Source: Variovorax boronicumulans
Lineage (GTDB): Bacteria > Pseudomonadota > Gammaproteobacteria > Burkholderiales > Burkholderiaceae_C
Assembly (NCBI RefSeq): GCF_019352895.1
Contig: NZ_JAAAFX010000004.1
Span: 1,784,235-1,848,234, forward strand
DNA length: 64,000 nucleotides
Direction of reading: 5' to 3'
Shown: piece after piece, positions 32,828 through 41,480 of the stretch
Position numbering within the stretch: position 1 is the first letter of the stretch
How the letters are laid out: each line of letters begins with the position of its first letter
Position numbers and translations under genes: made by a program
Notes under the pieces: model-generated
Database searches by the model: none
What the model was told of the DNA's origin: nothing
What the model saw: the letters and a program-made list of their open reading frames with translations, nothing else

Positions 32828-34123
32828 TCAGCTCCTGACCTCGCCCTGACCCAGCACCACGTATTTCAAGGACGTGAGCCCTTCGATGCCCACGGGGCCG
32901 CGCGCATGGAACTTGTCGGTGCTGATGCCGATTTCGGCGCCGAGCCCGAACTCGAAGCCGTCGGCGAAGCGGGTGCTCGCATTCACCATCACGCTGGCCG
33001 AATCGACCTCGCGCAGGAAACGCTGGGCGTTGATGTGGTCGCGCGTGAGGATCGCGTCGGTGTGATGGCTCGAGTAGCGGTTGATGTGGGCGATGGCCTC
33101 GTCGACGCCCTCGACCACTTTGATGCTGATCACGGCCGCGAGATATTCCTCCGACCAGTCGGACTCGACCGCATCGACGATGGTCGCGTGGCCGCCGTGC
33201 AGCGCGTCGTCGGCCCGCAGGATGCGCGCCGCGACCGGGTCGCAGCGCATCTCCACGCCCTTGGCCGCGAACACCGCGCCGATCTCGGGCAGGAACACGT
33301 CGGCCACCGAGGCCGCCACCAGCAGGCCCTCGGCCGCATTGCAGGGGCTGTATTTCTGGGTCTTGGCGTTGTCCACCACCTTGACCGCCATGTCGAGCGA
33401 GGCGCTGTCGTCGACATACACATGGCAGTTGCCGTCGAGGTGCTTGATGACCGGCACCTTGGCGTCGCGGCTGATGCGCTCGATCAGGCCCTTGCCGCCG
33501 CGCGGGATGATCACGTCGACGAACTCGGGCATGGCGATCAGCTGGCCCACGGCCTCGCGGTCGGTGGTCTGCACCAGCTGCACCGCCTCGACCGGCAGCC
33601 CGGCCTCGGCCAGCGCGGCCGACACCAGCGCGGCCAGCGCCTTGTTCGACTCGATGGCCTCCGAACCGCCGCGCAGGATGGCCGCGTTGCCGCTCTTGAT
33701 CGCCAGGCTCGCGGCCTCGATGGTCACGTTGGGGCGGCTCTCGTAGATCATGCCGAAGACGCCGATCGGCACCCGCATCTGGCCCACGCGGATGCCGCTG
33801 GGCTGCTGCTTCATGCCGATGATCTCGCCGATCACGTCGGGCATGGCGGCCAGCTGCTCGCAGCCCAGGGCCACGGTCTCGATCACCTTGGGCGTGAGCT
33901 TGAGCCGGTCGACCATCGGGGCCGACAGGCCGGCGGCGGTGGCGCGCTCGACATCGCGGGCATTGGCCGGCGCCAGGTCTTCGGCGCCTTCGCGCAGCAG
34001 GCGGGCCAGCGCCTTGAGCGCCTTGTTCTTGATCGCCGCATCGGCGCGCGCCATCAGGGCGGAGGCGGTTTTGGCTTGCAGGCCCAGGGCCTGCATGTGT
34101 TCTCTGACATTGAACGCGTTCAT
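32828..34123 (-). CDS. proA: Glutamate-5-semialdehyde dehydrogenase (gamma-glutamyl phosphate reductase)
   Basis: This 431-residue cytoplasmic enzyme reduces gamma-glutamyl phosphate to glutamate semialdehyde in proline synthesis. [11 protein letters not shown] contains the catalytic cysteine C261. [21 protein letters not shown] and the [11 protein letters not shown] segment near the end are characteristic. The ATG overlaps the stop of the upstream sensor kinase as ATGA, so it is now translated behind a two-component operon. In related genomes proA commonly follows holA, so the regulator/phn block between them appears to be an insertion. Confidence 0.97.
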   Translation of the reverse strand: MNAFNVREHMQALGLQAKTASALMARADAAIKNKALKALARLLREGAEDLAPANARDVERATAAGLSAPMVDRLKLTPKVIETVALGCEQLAAMPDVIGEIIGMKQQPSGIRVGQMRVPIGVFGMIYESRPNVTIEAASLAIKSGNAAILRGGSEAIESNKALAALVSAALAEAGLPVEAVQLVQTTDREAVGQLIAMPEFVDVIIPRGGKGLIERISRDAKVPVIKHLDGNCHVYVDDSASLDMAVKVVDNAKTQKYSPCNAAEGLLVAASVADVFLPEIGAVFAAKGVEMRCDPVAARILRADDALHGGHATIVDAVESDWSEEYLAAVISIKVVEGVDEAIAHINRYSSHHTDAILTRDHINAQRFLREVDSASVMVNASTRFADGFEFGLGAEIGISTDKFHARGPVGIEGLTSLKYVVLGQGEVRS

Positions 34124-35592
34124 GGGGGCATTTTCTCATGCCCCACCCGGCCGGGCAGCCGAAGGGTTGCCTGCAGGCCGCCGGCGCCCTCGGGGCCGGT
34201 CGGCCCGTTGACCAGCGTGAGCGTGGCGCCCAGCGTGCGCGCCAGGTCCAGGCAGATGGCCAGCCCCAGCCCGGCGCCGCGCGAGGAGCGGTCGGCCACG
34301 AAGGGGGTGAAGACCTGTTCGCGCATCGCCTCGGACAGGCCCGGGCCCGAGTCCCAGACCGTCAGCGCCACGCCATCGGTGCCGTCCTCCGGCACGATGC
34401 GGATGCCCAGCGCGCCACCCTCGGGCGTGAACTCGATCGCGTTCTTCAGCAGGTTGCCCAGGATCTCGCGCACCATCCAGCGGTAGCCGCTCAGTTCGCA
34501 GGCCGCGCCGTCGAGCTGGAAGGCGTGGTGGCGCTGCGCGAGCAGGGGCGACAGCTCCACCGCCACGTCCTCGGCCAGCGCGCGCAGATCGAAGCGCTCG
34601 GCCGGCTCCTGCGCCGCGGTCTGCTGCGCACGCGCCGAGGACAGCAATTGCTCGACCAGCCGGTTGGCGCGCCGCGTGGTGGCCGCGATGCTGGCCAGCG
34701 CCTCCTCGGGCGGCAGGTCGCCGCGCAGGCCCGCGTCGGCCTGCAGCTGCAGCACGGTGAGCGGCGTGCGCAGCTGGTGCGAGGCATCGGCCACGAAGCG
34801 CCGCTGCTGCTCCTGCGCCGCCGCCAGCCGCGACAGCAGGCCGTTGAAGCCGGCCACCACCGGCTGCAACTCCTGCGGCGGATGCTCGATCGCGACCGGC
34901 GTGAGGTCGCGCGCAGGCCGCAGGTCCAGCTGCCGCGCCAGCGCGCGCGCCGGCTTGAGCGCGAGCGTCGCCACGGCCCAGATCAGCAGCAGCAGGATCG
35001 CCAGCAGCGCGCCCTGCCGCAGCAGCGTGCCGCGCAGGATCTGGGCCGCGAGCCGCGTGCGGTAGGCGGAGGATTCGCCCACCTGCACCACCACCAGCCG
35101 CATGCCCTCGAAGGACTCGACCGGCTGCAGCAGGGCCGCCATGCGCATCGGCCCGACGTCGCGCGCCGTGGTGTCGTAGAGCGCGATCATCGACTGGTAG
35201 AGCGGGTGCTGCGGCGGCCGCTCGTGGTAGGGCGCGAGTTCCTCGTCGCCCGCCAGGTACTCGCCGTCGAGGAAGCTCACGCGGTAGACCATGCGGCTGC
35301 GGCCCGGGCCGTCGTCGCCCGCGCCGGTGCCGGTCCCGTCGTAGATCTCGAGCGCCGCATGGGGCAGCGTGATCTGCAGCTCGCCGCGCTCCAGCCGGAT
35401 CAGGTCGGCCAGCGCGTGCGCCGAGGTCACGAGCAGGCGATCGAAGGCCAGCTGCGCGGTCTGCAGCGCCGAGGTGTAGGTGAAGTAGGCGTTGACGGCC
35501 AGGAAGGCCACCAGCGGGCCGATCAGCCAGAGCAGCAGGCGCGAGCGCAGCGAGCGGGTGCGCGACGCCGCCGGCGCCGCCGCCTCAGGCAT
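34120..35592 (-). CDS. Sensor histidine kinase, TctE-like
   Basis: This 490-residue inner membrane kinase has a first membrane helix at about residues 18-38 and a second near 185-205. The periplasmic part between them resembles the 2CSK_N sensor domain of TctE/QseC kinases. [10 protein letters not shown] holds the autophosphorylated H272. The ATPase boxes follow: [14 protein letters not shown] (N), VWDSGPGLS (G1) and [15 protein letters not shown] (G2). The ATG at 35592 lies inside the response regulator's end (8-base overlap), so both are made together. Divergence from the phn importer suggests that it senses the availability of that substrate or of phosphate, which is inference. Confidence 0.93.
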   Translation of the reverse strand: MPEAAAPAASRTRSLRSRLLLWLIGPLVAFLAVNAYFTYTSALQTAQLAFDRLLVTSAHALADLIRLERGELQITLPHAALEIYDGTGTGAGDDGPGRSRMVYRVSFLDGEYLAGDEELAPYHERPPQHPLYQSMIALYDTTARDVGPMRMAALLQPVESFEGMRLVVVQVGESSAYRTRLAAQILRGTLLRQGALLAILLLLIWAVATLALKPARALARQLDLRPARDLTPVAIEHPPQELQPVVAGFNGLLSRLAAAQEQQRRFVADASHQLRTPLTVLQLQADAGLRGDLPPEEALASIAATTRRANRLVEQLLSSARAQQTAAQEPAERFDLRALAEDVAVELSPLLAQRHHAFQLDGAACELSGYRWMVREILGNLLKNAIEFTPEGGALGIRIVPEDGTDGVALTVWDSGPGLSEAMREQVFTPFVADRSSRGAGLGLAICLDLARTLGATLTLVNGPTGPEGAGGLQATLRLPGRVGHEKMPP

Positions 35593-36256
35593 GGCCGCGC
35601 GCCTCCTGCACCAGGTAGCCGACGCCGCGCAGGGTGGTGATCTGCACGCCGGTGGCCGCCAGCTTCTTGCGCAGGCGGTGCACCACCACCTCGATCGCAT
35701 CGGGCTGCGTGGGCAGCGCCTGGCCGAAGGCCAGCACGGTCAGCCGCTCCTTGGTCATGGCCTGGCCGGGCCGCTCCATCAGCGCGGCCAGCAGCGCGCT
35801 CTCGCGCGGCGTGAGCTCGAGCGGGTCTTCGCGGAAATAGAAGGCGCCGGTGCTGCGCTCGTAGCGCAGCTCGCCGCAGCGCGGCGCCTCCATGCCGCCC
35901 GAGCGGCGCACCAGCGCGCGCAGCCGCGCATCCAGTTCGTCGAGGTCGAAGGGCTTGGCCAGGTAGTCGTCGGCGCCCGCGTTGAGGCCCGCGATGCGGT
36001 CGCCCACCGCGCCGCGCGCCGTGAGGATCAGCACCGGCACGGTCGCGCCGCGGCCGCGCAGGCGCTGCAGCACCTGCAGGCCGTCGATGCCCGGGATGCC
36101 GAGGTCGAGCATCACGACGTCGAAGTGGCCGGCCTGCAGGCGCTCCAGCGCCGCACCGCCGTCGCTGCAATGGTCGACCTCGAAGCCGCGCCGGCTCAGC
36201 ACGCGCACCAGGGCACCGCTGAGGTCGAAGTCGTCTTCCACGAGCAGCAGCTTCAT
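35585..36256 (-). CDS. OmpR-family response regulator, TctD-like
   Basis: This 223-residue regulator has a receiver domain (MKLLLVEDD acidic pocket, phosphoacceptor D51 in VVMLDLGIPG, K in YLAKPFDLDEL). It is followed by a winged-helix DNA-binding domain with LELTPRESALLAAL and IEVVVHRLRKKL...GVGYLV. It pairs with the kinase encoded in overlap downstream. It is transcribed divergently from phnD across a 219-bp gap that contains three TGAA-type half-sites with 11-bp spacing, a likely target of this protein. Confidence 0.95.
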   Translation of the reverse strand: MKLLLVEDDFDLSGALVRVLSRRGFEVDHCSDGGAALERLQAGHFDVVMLDLGIPGIDGLQVLQRLRGRGATVPVLILTARGAVGDRIAGLNAGADDYLAKPFDLDELDARLRALVRRSGGMEAPRCGELRYERSTGAFYFREDPLELTPRESALLAALMERPGQAMTKERLTVLAFGQALPTQPDAIEVVVHRLRKKLAATGVQITTLRGVGYLVQEARGHA

Positions 36257-36371
36257 CGGGACCTGGAAATGAGAAGGGAATCGGGAGGGTTCAAGGCGCA
36301 CGAGTGTAGGTTCGCGCGCGCGACGTCCCGCGCGGCCCCCGGGCAAGTCCCGAGGCATTCTGCAAGCGGTT

Positions 36372-36434
36372 TGAAAGCCGGCTGAAGGGGAAGCGAAAGG
36401 CGGCCGGCTTCTGCGTATCGCGCCTGCCTATAGT
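36372..36434 (+). promoter_or_regulatory. Direct-repeat operator candidate and -10 element of the phn operon
   Basis: TGAAAGC (36372), TGAAGGG (36383) and CGAAAGG (36394) recur with an exact 11-bp period, as expected for OmpR-type dimers binding one face of the helix. A TATAGT -10 candidate is at 36429-36434 with no good -35 sequence, which fits an activator-dependent promoter. The ATG of phnD is 42 bases further on. Confidence 0.45.
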
Positions 36435-36475
36435 CCGCACCGATCCACCACCCCAGCACCCCTCAGAGGATTGGC

Positions 36476-37465
36476 ATGAAAAAGACAACCGCTTTCCAAG
36501 TCGCCGCCGCCGCGGCCCTGCTCGCCGCCGCATTCGGCGCTTCCGCGCAGGAGGCCTGCGCCTTCCGTGGCGACCTCGACGCGGGCTATTGCGACGCCAA
36601 CCGCGACCTGGTGGCCGACACGCCGACCGACCCGAAGAAGCTGCGCAACCCCGGCACGCTGGTGTTCGCCTTCACGCCGGTCGAAGACCCGGCCATCTAC
36701 GAGAAGCTGTTCCGCCCCTTCATGGGCCACCTCTCGCAGTGCCTGGACAAGAAGGTCGTGTTCTTCTCGGTGCAGTCCAACGCGGCGCAGATCGAGGCCA
36801 TGCGCTCGGGCCGCCTGCACATGGCGGCATTCTCGCCCGGACCGGTCAACTTCGCGGTCAACCTGGCCGGCGCCGTGCCCTTCGCGATCCGCGGCAACAG
36901 CGAAGGCTCGGTGGGCATGAACCTCAAGATGATCGTGCGCAAGGACAGCCCGTTCCAGAAGATCGCCGACCTCAAGGGCAAGAAGATCGCCCACACCTCG
37001 CCCTCGTCCAACTCGGGCAACCTGGCGCCGCGCGCGCTGTTCCCGGCCATCGGCCTGACGCCCGACACCGACTACAAGGTCGTGTATTCGGGCAAGCACG
37101 ATCAATCCATCCTCGGCGTGAAGTCCGGCGACTACGACGCGGCCCCGGTGGCCAGCGACGTGCTGCAGCACATGACCGATCGCGGCGTGGTCAAGGCCGA
37201 CGACTTCCGGGTGCTCTACACCAGCGACAAGTTCCCGACCGACGCCTACGCCTACGCGCACAACCTCGAGCCGGCGCTGCAGGACAAGATCAAGCAGTGC
37301 TTCTACGACTACAAGGTGCCGGCCGAGATGGCCAAGGGCCTGGGCGGCGACCGCTTCCTGCCGATCAGCTACCAGAAGGACTGGGAACTGGTGCGCAAGG
37401 TGGCGGCCTCGGCGGGCGAGACCTTCACCCGCGACGCCTACGACAAGGCCGCGGCCAAGAAGTAA
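36476..37465 (+). CDS. phnD: Phosphonate/phosphite-type ABC transporter substrate-binding protein
   Basis: This 329-residue periplasmic protein has a signal peptide ending ASAQ. The family segments are [21 protein letters not shown], the ligand-binding stretch [19 protein letters not shown], and [25 protein letters not shown] with the serine-rich loop that grips the phosphonate or phosphate group. Two cysteine pairs may form disulfides. It starts the phnDCEE operon and is divergent from the two-component genes. Phosphonate, phosphite or a related anion are all possible ligands. No C-P lyase or phosphonatase genes are nearby. Confidence 0.92.
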   Translation: MKKTTAFQVAAAAALLAAAFGASAQEACAFRGDLDAGYCDANRDLVADTPTDPKKLRNPGTLVFAFTPVEDPAIYEKLFRPFMGHLSQCLDKKVVFFSVQSNAAQIEAMRSGRLHMAAFSPGPVNFAVNLAGAVPFAIRGNSEGSVGMNLKMIVRKDSPFQKIADLKGKKIAHTSPSSNSGNLAPRALFPAIGLTPDTDYKVVYSGKHDQSILGVKSGDYDAAPVASDVLQHMTDRGVVKADDFRVLYTSDKFPTDAYAYAHNLEPALQDKIKQCFYDYKVPAEMAKGLGGDRFLPISYQKDWELVRKVAASAGETFTRDAYDKAAAKK

Positions 37466-37475
37466 GCCCCGCCCG

Positions 37476-38261
37476 ATGAACACCACCGCGTCCGCAGGCT
37501 CGCTGCACATCCAGGGGCTGGTCAAGGAGTACCGCCCCGGCGTGCCCGTGCTCAAGTCCATCGATCTCAAGATCGACGGCACCGGCCTGACCAGCATCAT
37601 CGGCCCCTCGGGCACCGGCAAGTCCACGCTGATCCGCTGCATCAACCGGCTGGTCGACCCGACCGCCGGCGAGATCTGGCTCGACGTGGGCGGCCAGCGG
37701 CTCGACATGGCCCGGCTGCAGGGCGCGGCGCTGCGCCACAGCCGGCGCCACATCGGCATGGTGTTCCAGGAATACAACCTGGTCGAGCGGCTCACGGTGA
37801 TGGAGAACCTGCTGACCGGCCGGCTTGGCTACCTGTCGGCCTGGAAGGCCTGGCGAAGGAAGTTCGCGCCCGAGGACTTCGAGCGCGCCTACCAACTGCT
37901 CGACGTGGTCGGCCTGGGCAGCTTCGCCAACCAGCGCGCCGATGCGCTCAGCGGCGGCCAGCGCCAGCGCGTGGGCATCGCGCGCGCGCTGATGCAGCAG
38001 CCCGCGCTGCTGCTGGCCGACGAGCCCACCTCCTCACTCGACCCCAAGACCTCGGTCGAGATCATCCAGCTGCTGGGCGACCAGGGCCGCGAGCGCGGCA
38101 TCCCGGTGATCGTCAACATCCACGACGTCGAACTGGCGCGGCGCTATTCCGACCGCATCGTCGGCATGACCGGCGGCCATGTGGTCTACGACGGCCCGCC
38201 CGCGGGCCTGACCGACGACCACCTGCAGACCATCTACGGCGGCCAGGCATGGATGCAGTGA
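37476..38261 (+). CDS. phnC: Phosphonate-type ABC transporter ATP-binding protein
   Basis: This 261-residue cytoplasmic ATPase has Walker A (GPSGTGKST), signature ([15 protein letters not shown]) and Walker B ([13 protein letters not shown]) motifs, and the PhnC-type Q-loop stretch [21 protein letters not shown]. It starts ten bases after phnD and its end overlaps the first permease by 13 bases, giving a tightly packed operon. Confidence 0.95.
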   Translation: MNTTASAGSLHIQGLVKEYRPGVPVLKSIDLKIDGTGLTSIIGPSGTGKSTLIRCINRLVDPTAGEIWLDVGGQRLDMARLQGAALRHSRRHIGMVFQEYNLVERLTVMENLLTGRLGYLSAWKAWRRKFAPEDFERAYQLLDVVGLGSFANQRADALSGGQRQRVGIARALMQQPALLLADEPTSSLDPKTSVEIIQLLGDQGRERGIPVIVNIHDVELARRYSDRIVGMTGGHVVYDGPPAGLTDDHLQTIYGGQAWMQ

Positions 38262-39049
38262 ACGCCACCGCGCGCCCCGCGTCCACCGCCTTCGCCTGGA
38301 GCGGCAAGCAGAAGCTGGCGCTGCTCGCGCTGCTGGCCTACACGGTCTACGTGATCGCGCAGATCGACCTCTCGCCCGCGCGCCTGCTCAGCGGACTGCA
38401 CCAGGGCGCACGTTTTCTCTCGCGCATGTTCCCACCCGACATGGGCAAGATGGACGTGCTGTGGGAAGGCATCCGCGAGACCCTGCAGATCGCGGTGCTG
38501 GCCACCGTGGGCGGCGTCGCGCTGAGCCTGCCGGTCGGCCTGATGGCGGCGCGTAACATGGTGCCGCACTGGGTCTGCGCGATCGCGCGCAGCCTGATCG
38601 CGGTGTGCCGTGCGGTGCATCCGGTGATCACCGCGATCATGTTCGTCAAGGCGGTGGGCTTCGGGCCGCTGGCCGGCATCCTGGCGCTCACGGTGGCCAC
38701 GGTCGGTTTCGTGGGCAAGCTGTTCGCCGATGCCATCGAGGAGATCTCGCACAAGCAGATCGAGGCGGTGCGTGCCACCGGCGCGTCCTTCGGCAACGTG
38801 GTGCTGTTCGGCGTGCTGCCGCAGGTGATGAGCCGCTTCGTCGGCTTCGCCACCTACCAGCTGGACTCCAACCTGCGCAACTCCACCATGGTGGGCATCG
38901 TGGGCGCAGGCGGTATCGGCGGGGCGCTGTTCTCGGCCTTCCTGCGCTTCGAGTACAGCTTCGTCTGCACCATCCTGGCGACCGTGATCGCGATCATCGT
39001 GGTCGGCGAACTGGTGGTGAACGCCACGCGAAAGGCACTCGATGTCTGA
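38249..39049 (+). CDS. phnE: Phosphonate-type ABC transporter permease 1
   Basis: This 266-residue inner membrane permease has about six helices. The coupling-loop segment [29 protein letters not shown] includes the EAA motif that docks the ATPase. The ATG lies inside the 3' end of phnC (ATGGATGCAGTGA), and the stop overlaps the second permease by eight bases. It probably pairs with the second PhnE to form a heterodimeric channel. Confidence 0.94.
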   Translation: MDAVNATARPASTAFAWSGKQKLALLALLAYTVYVIAQIDLSPARLLSGLHQGARFLSRMFPPDMGKMDVLWEGIRETLQIAVLATVGGVALSLPVGLMAARNMVPHWVCAIARSLIAVCRAVHPVITAIMFVKAVGFGPLAGILALTVATVGFVGKLFADAIEEISHKQIEAVRATGASFGNVVLFGVLPQVMSRFVGFATYQLDSNLRNSTMVGIVGAGGIGGALFSAFLRFEYSFVCTILATVIAIIVVGELVVNATRKALDV

Positions 39050-39863
39050 GTCGCTCACGCTCGCTGCCGCCACCGCGCCGCGCCGCTGGCAGCGCTTCAC
39101 GCTCACGCAGCGGCTGCTGCGCTACGGCGTCTGGCTGCTGATCGTCTGGGCCGTGGTGCAGTCGGCACGCACGATCGAGGTGATCCCCGAATTCCTCTAC
39201 GACGCGCCCGAGCAGATGGGCGACATGCTCACGCGCATGTGGCCGGTCGACTGGTCGCACTACCCGGCGGTGGTGCACGCGGCGCTGATGGAGACGCTGC
39301 ACATGGCCACGCTGGGCACGGTGCTCGCGCTGGTGCTGGCGGTGCCGCTGGCGCTGCTGGTGGCCGGCAACATCACGCGCAACCGCGCGCTGAACTTCGC
39401 CGCGCGCGTGGTGCTGGTGGCCAGCCGCTCGGTCAACTCGCTGGTCTGGGCGCTGCTGTTCGTCGCCATCTTCGGGCCCGGCCCGCTGGCCGGCATGTTC
39501 GCGATCGCCTTCCGTTCGGTGGGCTTCGTCGGCAAGCTGCTGGGCGAGGCCATCGAGCAGACGCCGCGCGGCCCGATCGAGGCGCTGCAGGCCGCGGGCG
39601 CGTCCACGGCGGCGCAGGTCTGGTACGGCTACTGGCCGCACATCAAGCCGGCCTTCTGGTCGGTGGTGCTGCTGCGCTGGGACATCAACGTACGCGAGTC
39701 GGGCGTGCTCGGCCTGGTGGGCGCCGGCGGCATCGGCGTGGCGCTCGACACCGCGCTCAACCTGTTCCAGTGGACGCAGGTGGCGGTGATCCTGATCGCG
39801 GTGTTCGCGATCGTGGTGCTGGCCGAAGTGGTCGTGACCCAGGTGCGCAAGCGCGTGCTGTGA
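39042..39863 (+). CDS. phnE: Phosphonate-type ABC transporter permease 2
   Basis: This 273-residue permease is related to the preceding one. The EAA-type loop reads EAIEQTPRGPIEALQAAGASTAAQVWYGYWPH, and RESGVLGLVGAGGIGVALDTA is the conserved last-helix region. Two distinct PhnE subunits in one operon are common in this transporter family. The gene ends 21 bp before the convergent holA stop and shares a hairpin with it. Confidence 0.94.
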   Translation: MSESLTLAAATAPRRWQRFTLTQRLLRYGVWLLIVWAVVQSARTIEVIPEFLYDAPEQMGDMLTRMWPVDWSHYPAVVHAALMETLHMATLGTVLALVLAVPLALLVAGNITRNRALNFAARVVLVASRSVNSLVWALLFVAIFGPGPLAGMFAIAFRSVGFVGKLLGEAIEQTPRGPIEALQAAGASTAAQVWYGYWPHIKPAFWSVVLLRWDINVRESGVLGLVGAGGIGVALDTALNLFQWTQVAVILIAVFAIVVLAEVVVTQVRKRVL

Positions 39864-39875
39864 CGCGCCGCGGCG

Positions 39876-39897
39876 CGCGCGGACTCAGGTCCGCGCG
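39876..39897. terminator. Shared hairpin between convergent phnE and holA
   Basis: CGCGCGGAC pairs with GTCCGCGCG around a TCAG loop that contains the holA stop codon. There is no T tract in either direction. The arrangement copies that of the hairpin at 10191-10212, whose loop also holds a stop codon. Confidence 0.5.
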
Positions 39898-40958
39898 GCC
39901 TTGGCCGGCGGCGCCATGCAGGCCCGACACAGCATCAGCGCGAGCCGCTGCAGCGCCTGCCAGCCGCTGGCCGGCCAGTCGGGCTGGCGCAGGCCCTTGA
40001 CGATGCCGTCGACCGTGTGCGCGGCCTTGAGCAGCCGCGCCAGCGCGCGGTCGTCGAGCCGCGGCAGCGCGCGCTCGAAAGCCTGTTCGCGCGCGCCCCA
40101 GATGCGGTTCTCGCGCAGCGCCATGGGCAGCGGGCGGCCCGCGCCCATCGCGTCCTTCACGCGCTTGAGCGCGCGGATGTCCTCGGCCAGCGTGTAATGC
40201 ACCAGCACCTCGGCCTCGCCCTCGGCGCGCAGGCCGTCGAGCATGCGTGCCACGCGCACCGGGTTGCCGGCCAGCACCGCCTCGGAGAGCTTGAACACGT
40301 CGTAGCGCGCCACGTTGTTGACCGCGCCCTCGACCTGTTCCCAGCCGAGCTCACCGGCCGGATGCAGCAGCGCGAGCTTCTGGATTTCCTGGTGCGCGGC
40401 CAGCAGGTTGCCTTCGACGCGGTCGGCGAAGAACTGCAGCGTGCGCTGGCCCTCCTCGCCGGCCTTCACGCGCTGGCCCTGCAGCGCCAGGCGCTGCGCG
40501 ATCCATTGCGGCAGCGCCGCGCGCTCGACCGGGTCGACCTGCAGGCTCGCGCCGTGGTTCTCGAGCGCCGAGAACCAGGCGCCGGTGCGCGTCGCGCGAT
40601 CGAGCTTGGGCAGCAGCACCAGCGTGAGCGTGCTGTCGTTGCCCTGCGCGGCCTCGGCGATCTGCTGCAGCGCCACGCTGCCGTCCTTGCCCGGCTTGCC
40701 CGAGGGGATGCGGATCTCGACGATCTGCTTGTCGGCGAACAGCGAGAGCGAACCGCCCGCCGCCAGCACCGCGCTCCAGTCGAAGTGCGCGCCGGCCACG
40801 GTGTACGAGCTGCGCTCGGTGTAGCCCTGCGTGCGCGCGGCCGCGCGGATGGCGTCGGCCGCCTCCTGCGCGAGCAGCGGCTCGTCGCCGTGGATCGTGT
40901 AGAGCGAGCGCAGCCCCTTCGCGAGGTGCGCCTGGAGTTGGGCGGCCGCCAGCTGCAT
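39885..40958 (-). CDS. holA: DNA polymerase III subunit delta
   Basis: This 357-residue clamp-loader subunit opens the beta sliding clamp. MQLAAAQLQAHLAKGLRSLYTIHGDEPLL is the normal N-terminus, where GDEPLL begins the first RecA-like domain. LPKLDRATRTGAWFSALE and the AHQEIQKLALL stretch are characteristic of beta-proteobacterial HolA. It is the last gene of leuS-lptE-holA and starts five bases after the lptE stop. Confidence 0.93.
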   Translation of the reverse strand: MQLAAAQLQAHLAKGLRSLYTIHGDEPLLAQEAADAIRAAARTQGYTERSSYTVAGAHFDWSAVLAAGGSLSLFADKQIVEIRIPSGKPGKDGSVALQQIAEAAQGNDSTLTLVLLPKLDRATRTGAWFSALENHGASLQVDPVERAALPQWIAQRLALQGQRVKAGEEGQRTLQFFADRVEGNLLAAHQEIQKLALLHPAGELGWEQVEGAVNNVARYDVFKLSEAVLAGNPVRVARMLDGLRAEGEAEVLVHYTLAEDIRALKRVKDAMGAGRPLPMALRENRIWGAREQAFERALPRLDDRALARLLKAAHTVDGIVKGLRQPDWPASGWQALQRLALMLCRACMAPPAKAART

Positions 40959-40963
40959 GCGGG

Positions 40964-41476
40964 CTAGACCTCCTTGACCGCGGCGAGGCGGCGCAGCATC
41001 TGCTGCGCCACGTCGTTCTGCATGTCGCGGAACAGCAGTTCGGCTTCGGCGTCCTTGGCGAGCGCACTGGACTCGTTGTAGGTCAGGTCGCGCTTCTGCG
41101 AGATCTCGGTCACCAGCAGTTCCTTGCCGGCCGGCGTGCGCAGGCGGAAACGGATCGTGAGCCGCAGCTCGAGCTCGCGGACTTCGCCGGCCGAGTTGGT
41201 CGAGAGCACCACGCGGTCGCGGTTCTCGCCCAGGATGTCGAGCACCGCCTCGGCCTCGGAGGCACGCGCCGCCGGGATCAGCGTGACCGTGCCGGCGGCC
41301 GCGAGGTTGCGCCGCAGGTAGTTCACGAAGGCCGAGTTGCCCGGCACCGCGATGCTCTTGAACGCGAAGATCGGCGCCTTGCGCAGTTCGAAACCGCAGC
41401 CCGCGAGCGCGGCCAGCACGGTCACGGCGGAAGCGGAGGCCAGGAAAAGACGACGCGAGGGCTGGAGTTGTTTCAT
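40964..41476 (-). CDS. lptE: LPS-assembly lipoprotein LptE
   Basis: This 170-residue outer membrane lipoprotein plugs the LptD barrel that inserts lipopolysaccharide. The signal peptide ends with lipobox LAGC, giving a lipidated Cys27 followed by GFELRKAP, the standard LptE opening (CGF.LR). It lies four bases after leuS and five before holA, the conserved operon order. Confidence 0.93.
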   Translation of the reverse strand: MKQLQPSRRLFLASASAVTVLAALAGCGFELRKAPIFAFKSIAVPGNSAFVNYLRRNLAAAGTVTLIPAARASEAEAVLDILGENRDRVVLSTNSAGEVRELELRLTIRFRLRTPAGKELLVTEISQKRDLTYNESSALAKDAEAELLFRDMQNDVAQQMLRRLAAVKEV

Positions 41477-41480
41477 GCGA

